From: a virus
Reading direction: 5' to 3' (one strand)
IMG/VR virus record: IMGVR_UViG_3300017991_000062
Span: 49,078 to 113,077 of that record
Length of the DNA: 64,000 bases
Under the pieces are notes generated by a model. The model was not told the origin of the DNA. It made no database searches and saw only the letters and a program-made list of their open reading frames with translations. Each line of letters opens with the position of its first letter. Within the stretch, counting starts at the first letter, position 1. Position numbers and translations under genes: made by a program. Shown here in pieces: positions 1 to 9,427 of this stretch.

Positions 1-1
1 C

Positions 2-697
2 CCCCACATCCACGGGTTCATCTCACCTGACGGGAACGGCTGGATGATTTTCGATGGCCGGTCGTTTAGTGGTGGTGCTGACGACGAAGAGAATTCGATG
101 GTGTTCCTGTTCACAGGGATGCGAGGACAGGGCGGCAACCTGGCTTTTTCCCCGACGACGATGGTGTGGATGGGCAACGTCGACGGCGCCGAAGGCCCGA
201 GCATCCTCATCACCGACGCGCGGCACAACCGGCTCGTCATCGAAGGCGGCGCAGCCGAGGGTGAGGGGGTTGTCTACCTGCTCACCAATACCGGTCACCG
301 TATCGCTCTACGCGACGACAACAACACCATCGAAATCACACACAAGGACGGCCCGATCTTCAAGCTCACCGACACCGACATCGAGGCCAGGACGCCGAGC
401 GGCGACCGGCTTCTGATCCGGGACGGGAACGACATCCGCATCGAGCAGGCCGGCGGTGAGCTGGTGCAGGTGAGCGCGACCGCTGGTATCCTCATCGGCA
501 GCGGCTCGTCGGAGCCCCTGGTTCTGGGCAACACATTCAGCAACCTGCTCAACACGGCACTCGGCGCGATCCTCGCGCATGTTCATCCGACGCCAGGCGC
601 GGTGATGGGGCCGCCGCAGTATGCCGCGCTCCAGGGAGCGATCAACACGCTCATCACTGGAGCCCACCTTTCCGACTTGGCAAAGACGAAGAAGTGA
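2..697 (+). CDS. Baseplate spike / assembly protein V-like, 5' end outside window
   Basis: The reading frame is open from base 2, so the gene begins upstream; 231 residues are visible. Short beta-strand-like stretches (ILITDARHNRLVIEG, ITHKDGPIFKLTDTDIEA) resemble the beta-helical part of gp5/gpV/VgrG-type spikes. Near the C-terminus the segment HVHPTPGAVMGPP matches the His-Pro-rich loop common in Mu gp45/P2 gpV-like proteins. Known role of the family: the trimeric needle under the tail tube that pierces the host envelope. It heads a run of baseplate genes, which supports the call. A clear lysozyme domain is not visible in the part present. Confidence 0.72.
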   Translation, partial: PHIHGFISPDGNGWMIFDGRSFSGGADDEENSMVFLFTGMRGQGGNLAFSPTTMVWMGNVDGAEGPSILITDARHNRLVIEGGAAEGEGVVYLLTNTGHRIALRDDNNTIEITHKDGPIFKLTDTDIEARTPSGDRLLIRDGNDIRIEQAGGELVQVSATAGILIGSGSSEPLVLGNTFSNLLNTALGAILAHVHPTPGAVMGPPQYAALQGAINTLITGAHLSDLAKTKK

Positions 698-706
698 GGC
701 TATGAT
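677..706 (+). promoter_or_regulatory. Sigma70-like promoter at end of spike gene
   Basis: TTGGCA (677-682), an 18-bp spacer and TATGAT (701-706) lie 38 bp before the ATG at 745. The -35 box is inside the 3' end of the spike gene. Seen directly in sequence; activity is inferred. Confidence 0.5.
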
Positions 707-744
707 AGGGCACCTGACTCCGACCAACCCAGGAGGGAAGTGAG

Positions 745-1191
745 ATGAGCACCGAGACCCAGTTCGAGAAGATCGCGAAGGCCGCGCCCGACTTCGACAA
801 GGAGAGTGTCGATGCCTTCGTCGGGCGCGTGCGGGCCGGCTTCAGCATCGGCATCATCGTCCCCATCGAGGAGGCGAACAAGGCCGAGTCCAAGCTCGGG
901 CGCCTGCGCATGAGCCGCAAGTACCGCGAGGGCGACTACCAGCGCGTCCAGACCTGGTGCCTGTGGCTGAAGCGCATCTTCGGCACCTTCGCCATCATCG
1001 AGAACGACTACGCCTCGAAGCTGTTCAAGGTGCCCTTCTCGGACGACGGCAGCGAGGTCAAGTTCGACCTCGACAAGGCCCAGGAGGTCAAGGAGGACTT
1101 CGTGGCCAAGGCCGGCTTCCACATCGAGCTGACCCCGGCCATCTGGTCGCCGGTCATCTTCGGCACCACGGACACCCCGGCCAAGGAGTAG
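745..1191 (+). CDS. Conserved-looking phage protein of unknown function (148 aa)
   Basis: The start is set by a strong ribosome binding site (AGGAGGGAAG) just upstream of the ATG. The protein is soluble and charged, with no signal peptide or membrane segment and one Cys (in QTWCLWLKRIF). I do not recognise the family. It lies between the spike gene and the gp25-like wedge gene and has its own candidate promoter, so it may be expressed independently of, or more strongly than, its neighbours. A structural or chaperone role in baseplate assembly is possible from position only. Confidence 0.8.
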   Translation: MSTETQFEKIAKAAPDFDKESVDAFVGRVRAGFSIGIIVPIEEANKAESKLGRLRMSRKYREGDYQRVQTWCLWLKRIFGTFAIIENDYASKLFKVPFSDDGSEVKFDLDKAQEVKEDFVAKAGFHIELTPAIWSPVIFGTTDTPAKE

Positions 1192-1194
1192 TCC

Positions 1195-1632
1195 GTGACC
1201 GAGAAGGCCAAGGGCAAGCTCGGCCAGTGGGCCGGCATCCTCACCGGGCTCGCGGCACTCATCGGAGCGCTGGTCGCCGCCTGGACGACGGTGGTGGTGC
1301 CGGCCCTGGACGCGGCCGAGAAGCAGGGCTCCGAGCAGGGCCAGAAGCTCGACGGCTTCTATGGGCTGTTCCGCGACCGGGTGGAAGGCCAGGGCGACAG
1401 CATCGAGGATCTTCGGCGGCAGGTGCACAGCCTGCGCGAGGCCCTCGCGGAACTGCGCTCTGACCTCCGCGATAGGCGGCGACTGCGGAGCCCCACGCGC
1501 CGCACAGAGCCCGAACGAGCCCCGGAGGCTGTGGCAGCCCCTCCCCCGCCACCCGAGGCCCCTGCGTCGTTGCCAGCGAGCCTGGACGTGTTCGTGCAGC
1601 AAGAGGCGGCCGAACCGCCTCCCGGGGAGTAG
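1195..1632 (+). CDS. Small membrane protein with coiled coil; holin- or spanin-like candidate
   Basis: GTG start 3 bp after the previous stop. Residues about 10-35 form one hydrophobic segment (AGILTGLAALIGALVAAW then VVVPAL). A heptad-like charged helix follows (about 45-90), then an Arg-rich stretch and a Pro/Ala-rich tail. One N-terminal transmembrane helix with a periplasmic coiled coil fits class II/III holins, inner-membrane spanins or a tail-associated membrane protein. It sits among baseplate genes, and better lysis candidates lie at 9070-10551, so the function is open. Confidence 0.7.
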   Translation: MTEKAKGKLGQWAGILTGLAALIGALVAAWTTVVVPALDAAEKQGSEQGQKLDGFYGLFRDRVEGQGDSIEDLRRQVHSLREALAELRSDLRDRRRLRSPTRRTEPERAPEAVAAPPPPPEAPASLPASLDVFVQQEAAEPPPGE

Positions 1633-1635
1633 CTC

Positions 1636-2037
1636 ATGGCCGAGCCCCAGGGCATCAGTGTCCCGATCCGGCCCAACCCCCGCGGCGGCCTCGCCCTGGT
1701 CAAGGGCGACGACTACATCCGCGAGATCGTGCTGCGGGCCGTGTCGCCGAACTACAGCGAGCATCCCTTCGAGGTGCTGTTCATGGAGGAGGCCACGGTC
1801 TTCGCGGTGGACAGCCCGGCGATGCGAGCCCAGGCGGTGGACTCCATCAGCAAGGTGTTCGCCTATCTGGAGGGCCGGGGCATCGCCCGGCTCCAGAACG
1901 GCGCGTCGGGCTCGGTCTCCTTCAGCTCGACGCCAGGCACGGGCGAGCTGACCATCACCATCGAGTACCTCGACCTCAAGACCCAGGACCCGGCCGTGGT
2001 CACTCGCACGCTGCGGCCCAGGGCGACGGGGGTGTAG
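1636..2037 (+). CDS. Baseplate wedge protein, GPW/gp25-like
   Basis: 133 residues, close to the usual length of the gp25/GpW family. The N-terminal half (DDYIREIVLRAVSPNYSEHPFEVLF) resembles the family's conserved region, where an inter-domain loop precedes N-P-F-like residues, and the C-terminus is beta-rich (GELTITIEYLDLKTQDP). Family role: a lysozyme-fold wedge subunit that joins the J-like protein to the sheath. The following J-like gene overlaps in the usual order gp25-J-I. Start ATG at 1636 follows the upstream stop by 3 bp. Confidence 0.7.
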   Translation: MAEPQGISVPIRPNPRGGLALVKGDDYIREIVLRAVSPNYSEHPFEVLFMEEATVFAVDSPAMRAQAVDSISKVFAYLEGRGIARLQNGASGSVSFSSTPGTGELTITIEYLDLKTQDPAVVTRTLRPRATGV

Positions 2038-2038
2038 C

Positions 2039-4195
2039 GTGGCCACCGTCCCGAGCTTCAAGTTCGCGGTATTTTTCTACCCGGAGATCCTGTCCGAGCT
2101 GCGGACGTGGATGCGGATCAACGTCCCCGAGATCACGAATGAGAACGATTACGAGGTCGCGGTCCAGCTCATCAAGGCGTTCGCCCTGGTCGGGCACCTC
2201 AACAGCGTCCACCTCGATGCCGCTGCCAACGAGGCCATCTACGGCACGGCGAAACTCCTGGAGTCGGTGCGACAGCACCTCAAGCTCATCGGCGTCGAGC
2301 CCGACACGGCCACCCCGTCGACGGCCGGGATGGTGCTCCAGCTCTCGAAGCACTTCGACGTCGCGACGGACGTGGTGCAGCCCTACGCACAGGTGAGCAC
2401 CGAGCCGGCCGACAACGAGCCCGGGGTGGTGTTCGAGTACGTCGCCGACTCGGCCCTCGGCCCGACCAGCAACACGGGACGCCTGACCTACATCTACGCC
2501 GAGGAGGCTGCCGTCTTCTCCGCGAACTACGCGAGTGACGCCGAGTCGGGAACGCCCTGGACACCGTTCGCGAGCCTGGAGGCTGGCGACAAGCTGTACT
2601 TCGGGCACGACTCCGTCCTGTGGTTCGGGATGGCGCTGGAGGTCAACACGCCCGGCGTCGACTACGAGGGTGTCTGGGAGGTCTACATCGGCGACAGCCT
2701 GGCACGGCCGCCGGGCTCCGTCACCGACCTCGGAAGCACCCTCCGCTTCGGCTTGAACGACGTGCTCGGCAGCACCTCGGTCGCCGGGCTGGAGGTGCGG
2801 ATCGCAGTCGCGAAGACCGGCGTCTCCGAAGACCTCGTGGTGCAGTGGGACGGCGTCGATAACTACATCGAGACGACCACGCTGCTCAACCAGGAGAGCC
2901 CGAGCACGGACCCCCTCGACTACCGGCTTTCGATGGAGTGGCTCCCGCAGGGGATCTCGGACGACACCTCCAGCTTCCAGTCTGGCGGCACGAACCAGGT
3001 CCGCATGATTCCGCTCTTCGATTACGGTATCGAGTGGCAGAAGACGGAAGTGAACGGGGTCGAGGGCTACTGGACCCGGTGGCGCTGCACCGGCATCGGG
3101 ACGCCCACCGAGCCCATCCTCGCGGAGATCGACACGTCGTCACTCCCGGCTGTGCTCGCCTTCACCGTCACCCAGGGCCAGCGCGTCACGCAGGAGCCGC
3201 TCGCGACCGGAACCGGCGAGGTGTGGCAGGTGTACACCCTCGCTCGCACCGGCTACATCGGCGGCACCCTGGAGATCACGGTCGACGGTGTGGCTTGGAG
3301 CGAGGTGGAGAACTTCATCAACTCCAGCTCGCTCGACCGGCACTTCACGGTCGAGGTCGGGAGCGAGGACCTGGTGCTGGTCGGGTTCGGCGACGGCGAC
3401 AACGGCGCCATCCCGGCCGCGGGTGCCGTCATCAACGCCTACTACCGCATCGGAGCAGACCAGGACGGCAACGTCGCGGCCCGGTCGATCACGGTCAACC
3501 GCAGCGGCATTCCCTACGTCACGGAGCTGTACAACTGGAGCGCCGGGGTGGGCTGGTCGGAGAAGGAGGGCGCCGACGAGGACAGTCTGGAGCGCCTCAA
3601 GATCGAGGGGCCGGCCGAGATGCGCACCATCGGCCGGGCCTGCACCGAACCGGACTTCGAGCCCGTGGCGAAGCAGTACGTCGGGGCGGGTGGGACGAGC
3701 CCCATCGTGCGGGCGTATCCCATCATCAACGGGCTCGGCCCCAAGACGGTCGCGCTCTACGTCGTCGGCAGCGGCAGCGACTTCCTCACGTCGGCCGTGC
3801 TCGAAGATATCGAGGACTGGTTCAACGGCGACGAGGCCAAGGGCTACGAGTCGCGCATCTTCCTCAACTACCTCCTCGGCGCACAGAACTTCACCCCGCG
3901 CACGATCACGGTCGAGGCCGTGGTTACCGCCCGCGGGGTCACGGCCGGCCAGATCAAGGCGGCCCTGATGACCTACCTTTACCCGACCGCTGTGCATAGC
4001 GACGGGGTGACGTGGCGCTGGGACTTCGGGGAGAAGGTGTCGCGGAATAAGCTCATCGCTGCCATCGACGCGGTCGCGTCCGAGCAGATCGAGGACATCG
4101 TGCTCACGACCCCGGCTGCTGACGTGCTACTCAACCCCGACGAGCTGCCCTACACGACCAACGCCGACCTGACGATTACGGTGGTGGAGCCCTGA
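2039..4195 (+). CDS. Baseplate J-like protein (Mu gp47 / T4 gp6 type wedge)
   Basis: 718 residues from a GTG one base after the previous stop. The N-terminus (PEILSELRTWMRINVPEITNENDY) and helical region around residue 60-100 match the start of J-like proteins. The central segment with RSGIPYVTELYNWSAGVGW and RTIGRACTEPDFE resembles the conserved core of the family. The gene is longer than P2 J or Mu gp47, and the middle is beta-rich. Known role: wedge protein that dimerises around the central hub. Its stop overlaps the next ATG (TGATG), indicating translational coupling with the protein-I-like gene. Confidence 0.82.
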   Translation: MATVPSFKFAVFFYPEILSELRTWMRINVPEITNENDYEVAVQLIKAFALVGHLNSVHLDAAANEAIYGTAKLLESVRQHLKLIGVEPDTATPSTAGMVLQLSKHFDVATDVVQPYAQVSTEPADNEPGVVFEYVADSALGPTSNTGRLTYIYAEEAAVFSANYASDAESGTPWTPFASLEAGDKLYFGHDSVLWFGMALEVNTPGVDYEGVWEVYIGDSLARPPGSVTDLGSTLRFGLNDVLGSTSVAGLEVRIAVAKTGVSEDLVVQWDGVDNYIETTTLLNQESPSTDPLDYRLSMEWLPQGISDDTSSFQSGGTNQVRMIPLFDYGIEWQKTEVNGVEGYWTRWRCTGIGTPTEPILAEIDTSSLPAVLAFTVTQGQRVTQEPLATGTGEVWQVYTLARTGYIGGTLEITVDGVAWSEVENFINSSSLDRHFTVEVGSEDLVLVGFGDGDNGAIPAAGAVINAYYRIGADQDGNVAARSITVNRSGIPYVTELYNWSAGVGWSEKEGADEDSLERLKIEGPAEMRTIGRACTEPDFEPVAKQYVGAGGTSPIVRAYPIINGLGPKTVALYVVGSGSDFLTSAVLEDIEDWFNGDEAKGYESRIFLNYLLGAQNFTPRTITVEAVVTARGVTAGQIKAALMTYLYPTAVHSDGVTWRWDFGEKVSRNKLIAAIDAVASEQIEDIVLTTPAADVLLNPDELPYTTNADLTITVVEP

Positions 4196-5634
4196 TGGTT
4201 ACGACCGGCGACACGGCCTTCGAGAGGGACATCTACAAGTTTCTCCCGAAGATGCTGCGCGACATCGACCAGGATGAGGGCATGCGCCTCCTGGAGCGCT
4301 ACCTCCAGGGCATGACCGACGTCTGGGATTCCATCGCGGATCGGATCGAGGACTTGCGCGGCCTGGCAAATCCGCTGAACATCCCCGACGCGGTGCTTCA
4401 GCACATCATGCCACTGCTCGGGTTCGGCGGCGACCTCTCCTACGTCTGGAACGCCCTGTCTCCGACCGACCTGCGCCGACTCGCGTTCGCAGCGGTTTCG
4501 CTGTGGCGGTTCAGCTCCACCGAGCAAGCTGTACGCATCGCAGCCCGGTTCCTCTCCGGGAAGCCGTTCCTAGTACGCAACCTGCACGACTTCCTCCCCG
4601 TCGCTGACGACCTCACATTCGGCATCAGCTACGACACGAAGGCGCTGTGGGTGGTCGGCAGTGACCCGTCGCCGTACAACATGGACAGCGTCGACCTCCA
4701 CATCGTTGACGAGGGCGACCTCGACCACACCCTGCTCCGCAACCTCATCGGCATCACCCGGGCTGCCGGCGAGAAGGTGGTCATCGTCTACGCCCAGTTC
4801 CTTGACCGCTTCCGCGATGCCGAGCTGACGCAGTGGTCGCAGAACGGGCCGGTGACCGCAGCCGGCGACGGCATCGTCAAGCTCGGCCCCGGCAACGCAT
4901 TCATCGTCGCAGAGTCGGTCAACGCGCCTTTCGACAACTTCCTGCTCACCACCACCATGACCAGGCGGGACAGTGGGGCAAGCTCCGACGAGTCGATGAC
5001 CATCTTCCGCCTGACCGATCTGGCCACGGCTCCCTCGGGCTACCTGTTCGGGTTCGAGTCCAGCTACGGGCTCGGCACCGGACCTGCGAGCTGGTTTCTC
5101 GCCAGGCTCGACGCAGGTGTCCCGACGTCGCTCGCTGGCGGGACACACCTGTTCGCAGACGAGCACGAGTACCATTTCGCCATCCACTGCTTCGAGGCGG
5201 GTGCCGGCACCTACATCCGCATCACGGTCGACGGTGCCGTGCTCGCGGAGGTGACCGACGCCTATTCTGGCCGCAACCTGGAAGGCGACATCGGGTTCAG
5301 CAACGAGGGCGGCGACCAGGAGTACACCGAGGTCGGAGTGGTCGAGATCCTGCCGCAGCCGGCAGACCTGGAGCTAGTCGCATCACCGATGAAGCTCACC
5401 CCGACCGCGGTGACTGTGAATGGCGGTGCGACCGTGCCGTTCACAGGCTTCGGCGGTGCCGAGGACTACTACTGGAGCATCCCCGTGAACAACTCGGGTG
5501 CGAGCATCGCGAAGCTCGACACGGACGAGGCCGAGTACACCGCTGGATTCCCTGGGAGCACTGTGGTAGACACGGTGCGCGCGACCGACGTGTTCGGGAA
5601 CTACGCCGAGGCGCAAGTCACGGTCGAGCCGTAG
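4195..5634 (+). CDS. Tail protein I-like wedge with added C-terminal beta domain
   Basis: 479 residues, TGATG overlap with the J-like gene. The first ~180 residues (FLPKMLRDIDQDEGMRLLERY, a central helical region, then TDLRRLAFAAVSLWRFSSTEQ) resemble P2 gpI/Mu gp48-type wedge proteins. The rest is predicted from composition to be beta-sandwich: a LamG/concanavalin-like stretch (about 200-390), then a short Ig-like segment (LTPTAVTVNGGATVPFTGFGG) ending in VTVEP. Such additions usually mediate fibre attachment or weak carbohydrate binding. The tail fibre gene follows directly. Confidence 0.68.
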   Translation: MVTTGDTAFERDIYKFLPKMLRDIDQDEGMRLLERYLQGMTDVWDSIADRIEDLRGLANPLNIPDAVLQHIMPLLGFGGDLSYVWNALSPTDLRRLAFAAVSLWRFSSTEQAVRIAARFLSGKPFLVRNLHDFLPVADDLTFGISYDTKALWVVGSDPSPYNMDSVDLHIVDEGDLDHTLLRNLIGITRAAGEKVVIVYAQFLDRFRDAELTQWSQNGPVTAAGDGIVKLGPGNAFIVAESVNAPFDNFLLTTTMTRRDSGASSDESMTIFRLTDLATAPSGYLFGFESSYGLGTGPASWFLARLDAGVPTSLAGGTHLFADEHEYHFAIHCFEAGAGTYIRITVDGAVLAEVTDAYSGRNLEGDIGFSNEGGDQEYTEVGVVEILPQPADLELVASPMKLTPTAVTVNGGATVPFTGFGGAEDYYWSIPVNNSGASIAKLDTDEAEYTAGFPGSTVVDTVRATDVFGNYAEAQVTVEP

Positions 5635-5646
5635 CAGGAGGGCGTC

Positions 5647-8475
5647 ATGGCGACTGGCCAGAAGCTCGTCAACATGTACACGAAGAAGGTCGTCCCGGGT
5701 GACGAGATCCGCGACAACTGGATCGAGTACCAGAACCAGCTCATTGAGGACAACCTCGCCGCGCTCTACCCGACCAGCGGGTTTTTCGGCGCACCTCCCC
5801 CGGTGACGGTCTCAAGCTCGGCCATCGACACCTTCGAGATCAGTAGCTACAACGGGCTCCAGTCGAACGGCGTGGACCCCGTGCGGCGCTACGACTACGC
5901 GGGCGGCGACACCATCCCCTTCGAGAATGCGGCGACCGACTACTGGGTCCAGACGTGGCTCGCGCTCGCCCCAGAGTTCGCGTCGGCCGGGCTGGAGGGC
6001 AGCCCCGAGTTCGGGACCTACCGCTACTCCCACTTCGAGGAGCAGGTGGGGTACTTCACCGAGCCGGACAGCGTCTCCGATCTGGCGCCTGGCGTGCGAC
6101 TCGTCATCGACGACGTGCTCACGGCCGGCGAGGGCACCACCTTCGACCAGAGCGGCCGGCAGGTCACGGTCATGCTGTGGCCGGACCCGATGAGCCTGGA
6201 CCCGGCCGTGGCCTTCCAGACGCTCACGGTGCAGTGGAGCGGGACGAACAACTATGTCGACGCGCCCGACTACCTGGGCGACACCGCGATCCGCGCCGCG
6301 GCGCAGTACCGGGTCTTCGTGCCGGTGTGCACCATCAGCAAGTCCAACCCCACGGGCGACGGCAATTGGGTCGCGAAGATCACGGGCAACCCCGGCGGCT
6401 CGCCCACCGTGTTCGACTACAGCGGTCAGACGGTGCTCGGGTTCAGCCCGTCCACCATCACCGCCGCGTTCCAGCGCGAGCACACCCTGACGGGTGGCTC
6501 CTACGACGGCCTCCATGACAACGTCCACGCCGACAGCTACAGCAACCGCAGCGCGGCCGAGGGCGGCGCTGCGGGAACCAAGCTCTCCTTCCAGGGTGTC
6601 GACGGCAGCGACTACGGTCAGCAGTTCCAGTACTTCGACCACGTCGGCGGCCTGCGCTGGATGAAGGACGGGCACGGCCAGGATTACACCTACTGCAACG
6701 ACTACGACCTGTCGCCCAAGAGCAACCCGTTCCTCGACATACTGTTCGTGGGATACACTGGTGAGGGCTCCAAGGTCGCAACGCAGTACCGGTCCATCGG
6801 ACTCGACGACGAGATGGTGAGTGGCGAGCTTGACGTCGCCATGTATATCGGTGGCGGAAACTACCCGGCCGGGCTCACCTGCACCACGAAGAACGGCGGC
6901 ACCATCGACGTGACGGGCGTGCCCGACATGACGACTGACCCGGTGCTGGTCGCGATGGGTGGTAGCGGGCTCGCCTTGTTCGCGAACGTGCTCGGCACCA
7001 CTACCCGGAATAGCTGGTACGTCGTCGACGTCCTCGATGCTGATACCCTGACGGTCGCGAACCTGGACGGTAGCAGCGTGAGCTGGACCGGCGACGAAGC
7101 CGGCACCATGACCTTCTACCTCATGCGTCGGCAGACGATGGTGAAGCAGGATAGCGCCACCGACGAAGCGCTACACCTGCTCGTCTCCCCGTTCGACACG
7201 GTGATGTGCCAGGGCGACTTCGTGATGGACCGGCCGCCGGATGGTGGGACGAACCAGTTCTTCGGGTGGGGCTTCGCCTACTACGACATCAACCGAGACC
7301 AGTTCATCTTCGAGGCCAGGGCCAGTGGCGCGGCGGCGGGGATGAGCTTCGCCGGGAACGACGAGTGCATCAGCGACCCGGCCGGTATCACCGGGCCGAG
7401 CGAGCGCTGGAGCGGCTTCGGCTCCTTCCAGGCCGCCGACGATGGCGACCTCCTGCTCTACACCGGCAACGACAGCTCGGGCTCCATCTACTTCGGCCGG
7501 CCGCACGAGGGCACGAGCTGGAGCTGGCTGACCTACACCGACCTCTACATGGCACTGACGCCGACCGCCAATTACAGCATGAAGTCGATCCATCCGTGGA
7601 CCGACGGGTTGAGCCTCGGCACCACGACGGGGCCGCTGCGGTGGGACATCGACGCGAAGGATCTCGGGGTCGGCGGAAGCGTCGTGACCAACCTCATCCC
7701 GAGCACGGGCGGCGGGCAGACCATCGGCGACGCGACTTTCACCTGGGACGCCTACTTCCAGGACGTCGAGTTCAAGAGCGGCGGCTCCGTGCTGTTCGAG
7801 GTCAACCCCCAGATCAAACACGCGACCGACCCCTATCTGGAGCTGTGGGATACGGGGGCTTCGACCAACGAGGGCCGGGCATGGCTCCAGGCGGGAGCCG
7901 ACCGGGTGCGCATGGTGCTGGTCAACGATGCTGGTGCGGAGATCGAGGAGGCGTTCTACATCGAGCGTGCAACCTCGACCGGCGCGATGGCCGGAATGTA
8001 CGTCCGCGACAGCCTCTACCCGCTCACCGATGCCGGGAGCGGCAACGCGTACCTCGGCAAGAGTAACTCGCGCTGGGAAGGCTCGTTCAAGACCGCGACC
8101 TTCTGGGACGGCACGGCCGGGACCTACTACTGCGACCTCGAAATGGCGACCTCGGTCGGCACCGACGACTTCCGCATCAAGCCCGGCGGGACGGACGCCT
8201 ACTCCTTCCAGGCCACCGAGTTCAACACGCAGACTATCGCCCCCTTCGCTGCGGGCGACACCATCGGCAAGAGCGGTGACCGATGGTCCACAGCCTACAT
8301 CGACACCATCGTCGGCAACCCGAGCGCCGACGACCGGGTGACGATCCAGAACGTGCTCCGGGTGACGCCGATCTCCAGCGACCCGAGCAGCCCGTCGAAC
8401 GGCGACATCTGGTACAACTCGACCAGCAACGAGCTGAAGGCTCGGGTCAACGGAGCCACTGTGGTCCTCGCATAG
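5647..8475 (+). CDS. Tail fibre / receptor-binding protein
   Basis: 942 residues, ATG preceded by an AGGAGGG-type site. The protein is rich in Gly, Ser, Thr, Asp and aromatic residues with long beta-strand stretches and no membrane segment. The C-terminus (DPSSPSNGDIWYNSTSNELKA) is the motif seen at the end of many phage fibres. Upstream repeats of the type AGSGNAYLGKSNSRWEGSF and AGDTIGKSGDRWSTAYI resemble pre-C-terminal fibre repeats. It follows the wedge genes in the standard tail order. It is the last tail gene; no separate fibre-assembly chaperone is recognisable. Confidence 0.78.
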   Translation: MATGQKLVNMYTKKVVPGDEIRDNWIEYQNQLIEDNLAALYPTSGFFGAPPPVTVSSSAIDTFEISSYNGLQSNGVDPVRRYDYAGGDTIPFENAATDYWVQTWLALAPEFASAGLEGSPEFGTYRYSHFEEQVGYFTEPDSVSDLAPGVRLVIDDVLTAGEGTTFDQSGRQVTVMLWPDPMSLDPAVAFQTLTVQWSGTNNYVDAPDYLGDTAIRAAAQYRVFVPVCTISKSNPTGDGNWVAKITGNPGGSPTVFDYSGQTVLGFSPSTITAAFQREHTLTGGSYDGLHDNVHADSYSNRSAAEGGAAGTKLSFQGVDGSDYGQQFQYFDHVGGLRWMKDGHGQDYTYCNDYDLSPKSNPFLDILFVGYTGEGSKVATQYRSIGLDDEMVSGELDVAMYIGGGNYPAGLTCTTKNGGTIDVTGVPDMTTDPVLVAMGGSGLALFANVLGTTTRNSWYVVDVLDADTLTVANLDGSSVSWTGDEAGTMTFYLMRRQTMVKQDSATDEALHLLVSPFDTVMCQGDFVMDRPPDGGTNQFFGWGFAYYDINRDQFIFEARASGAAAGMSFAGNDECISDPAGITGPSERWSGFGSFQAADDGDLLLYTGNDSSGSIYFGRPHEGTSWSWLTYTDLYMALTPTANYSMKSIHPWTDGLSLGTTTGPLRWDIDAKDLGVGGSVVTNLIPSTGGGQTIGDATFTWDAYFQDVEFKSGGSVLFEVNPQIKHATDPYLELWDTGASTNEGRAWLQAGADRVRMVLVNDAGAEIEEAFYIERATSTGAMAGMYVRDSLYPLTDAGSGNAYLGKSNSRWEGSFKTATFWDGTAGTYYCDLEMATSVGTDDFRIKPGGTDAYSFQATEFNTQTIAPFAAGDTIGKSGDRWSTAYIDTIVGNPSADDRVTIQNVLRVTPISSDPSSPSNGDIWYNSTSNELKARVNGATVVLA

Positions 8476-8526
8476 CAGGACCATCCACTACAGGCCGCTC
8501 GACGCGGCACTGACTGGAGGAACGAC

Positions 8527-9048
8527 ATGGGGAACAAGACCAAGAAGAAGACGGCGACCGCGGCCGGCAGCAAGAAGGCCCGGCAGCGGAAACGACCTGG
8601 CGGCAAGCCGGCCAAGGCCGCGGCCAAGCCGGGAGCCCAGGTGCGGCAGCTCACGCCCGGGATGCTGGGTACGGTATCCTCCAGCGGCGACAAGGAGGTT
8701 GACGGCATCGTTGACCGGCTGCTGAAGACAGACCCGGCCACGGTCGACGACGCGGTACTCTCCCACCTGCTCAAGGGGTGGCAGCCCAAGGCCATCGCCT
8801 TCGGTGGTGTGAATCAGCAGGTGATGCAGCTCAAGGCGCAGCTCAAGCGCGCCGAGGAGGAGGCGGCCAAAAACAGCGGCGGCGTCCAGGCGGTCGAGGC
8901 CATGATTTTCGACCGCGTGCGCGAGATGCTGGAGGCCGGGAAGATCCTGTGCGATGGCTGCGGCACGAGGTTCACGGAAGGACACGTCACGACAGAGGAC
9001 GGGGTGGTGCTCTGCGAGGCGTGCTTCAAGGCGGCGGTTCCCGAGTAG
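8527..9048 (+). CDS. Unknown protein with basic N-terminus and C-terminal Cys4 zinc ribbon
   Basis: 173 residues. The first 35 are extremely Lys/Arg/Ala-rich, suggesting nucleic-acid contact. The middle is helical (VMQLKAQLKRAEEEAA). The end carries CDGCGTRFTEGH and LCEACFK, a likely structural zinc site. The start is supported by GGAGGA upstream of ATG. No family recognised. It begins the block of small genes after the tail fibre. Confidence 0.75.
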   Translation: MGNKTKKKTATAAGSKKARQRKRPGGKPAKAAAKPGAQVRQLTPGMLGTVSSSGDKEVDGIVDRLLKTDPATVDDAVLSHLLKGWQPKAIAFGGVNQQVMQLKAQLKRAEEEAAKNSGGVQAVEAMIFDRVREMLEAGKILCDGCGTRFTEGHVTTEDGVVLCEACFKAAVPE

Positions 9049-9069
9049 GGGCTGCCCGAGGAGGACGAG

Positions 9070-9423
9070 ATGGAACAGGCAATCACTACGGCTCTCGGAC
9101 GACTGCTCGGGTGGGACGTGCTGTCGCTGGCCGGCGGCATCTACTTCCTGATGGTCGCCCTCAAGGTGGTACTCGGGAACGAGCTGAAGGACAAGCCACT
9201 CGTCAACCGGCTGCTCTTCGTGGCGCCGCTGGTCATCTGCGTGGGCATCGCCTTCATCCCGGGCATGTTCGAGGACGTCACCACGGCCGGCGCGAAGGTG
9301 CGAATGGGCCTGTGGACCGGTGGTGTGTCGATGTGGTTCCACCTCATCCTCAAGTTCATCCTGGGTGACAAGGCGAGGGCTGCTATCGCCGGCAAGGTGA
9401 ACAGCCTGATTCGGAAGGGGTGA
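9070..9423 (+). CDS. Holin-like membrane protein
   Basis: 117 residues with three hydrophobic stretches: about 18-36 (SLAGGIYFLMVALKVVL), 47-65 (LLFVAPLVICVGIAFIPGM) and 79-95 (LWTGGVSMWFHLILKFIL). The C-terminal tail is basic (GKVNSLIRKG). Size and topology fit class I holins, which form the lysis lesion in the cytoplasmic membrane. The neighbours 9647-10003 and 10015-10551 look like spanin subunits, which supports a lysis cassette, although the amidase lies 28 kb away. ATG with GAGGACGAG upstream. Confidence 0.6.
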   Translation: MEQAITTALGRLLGWDVLSLAGGIYFLMVALKVVLGNELKDKPLVNRLLFVAPLVICVGIAFIPGMFEDVTTAGAKVRMGLWTGGVSMWFHLILKFILGDKARAAIAGKVNSLIRKG

Positions 9424-9427
9424 CGCT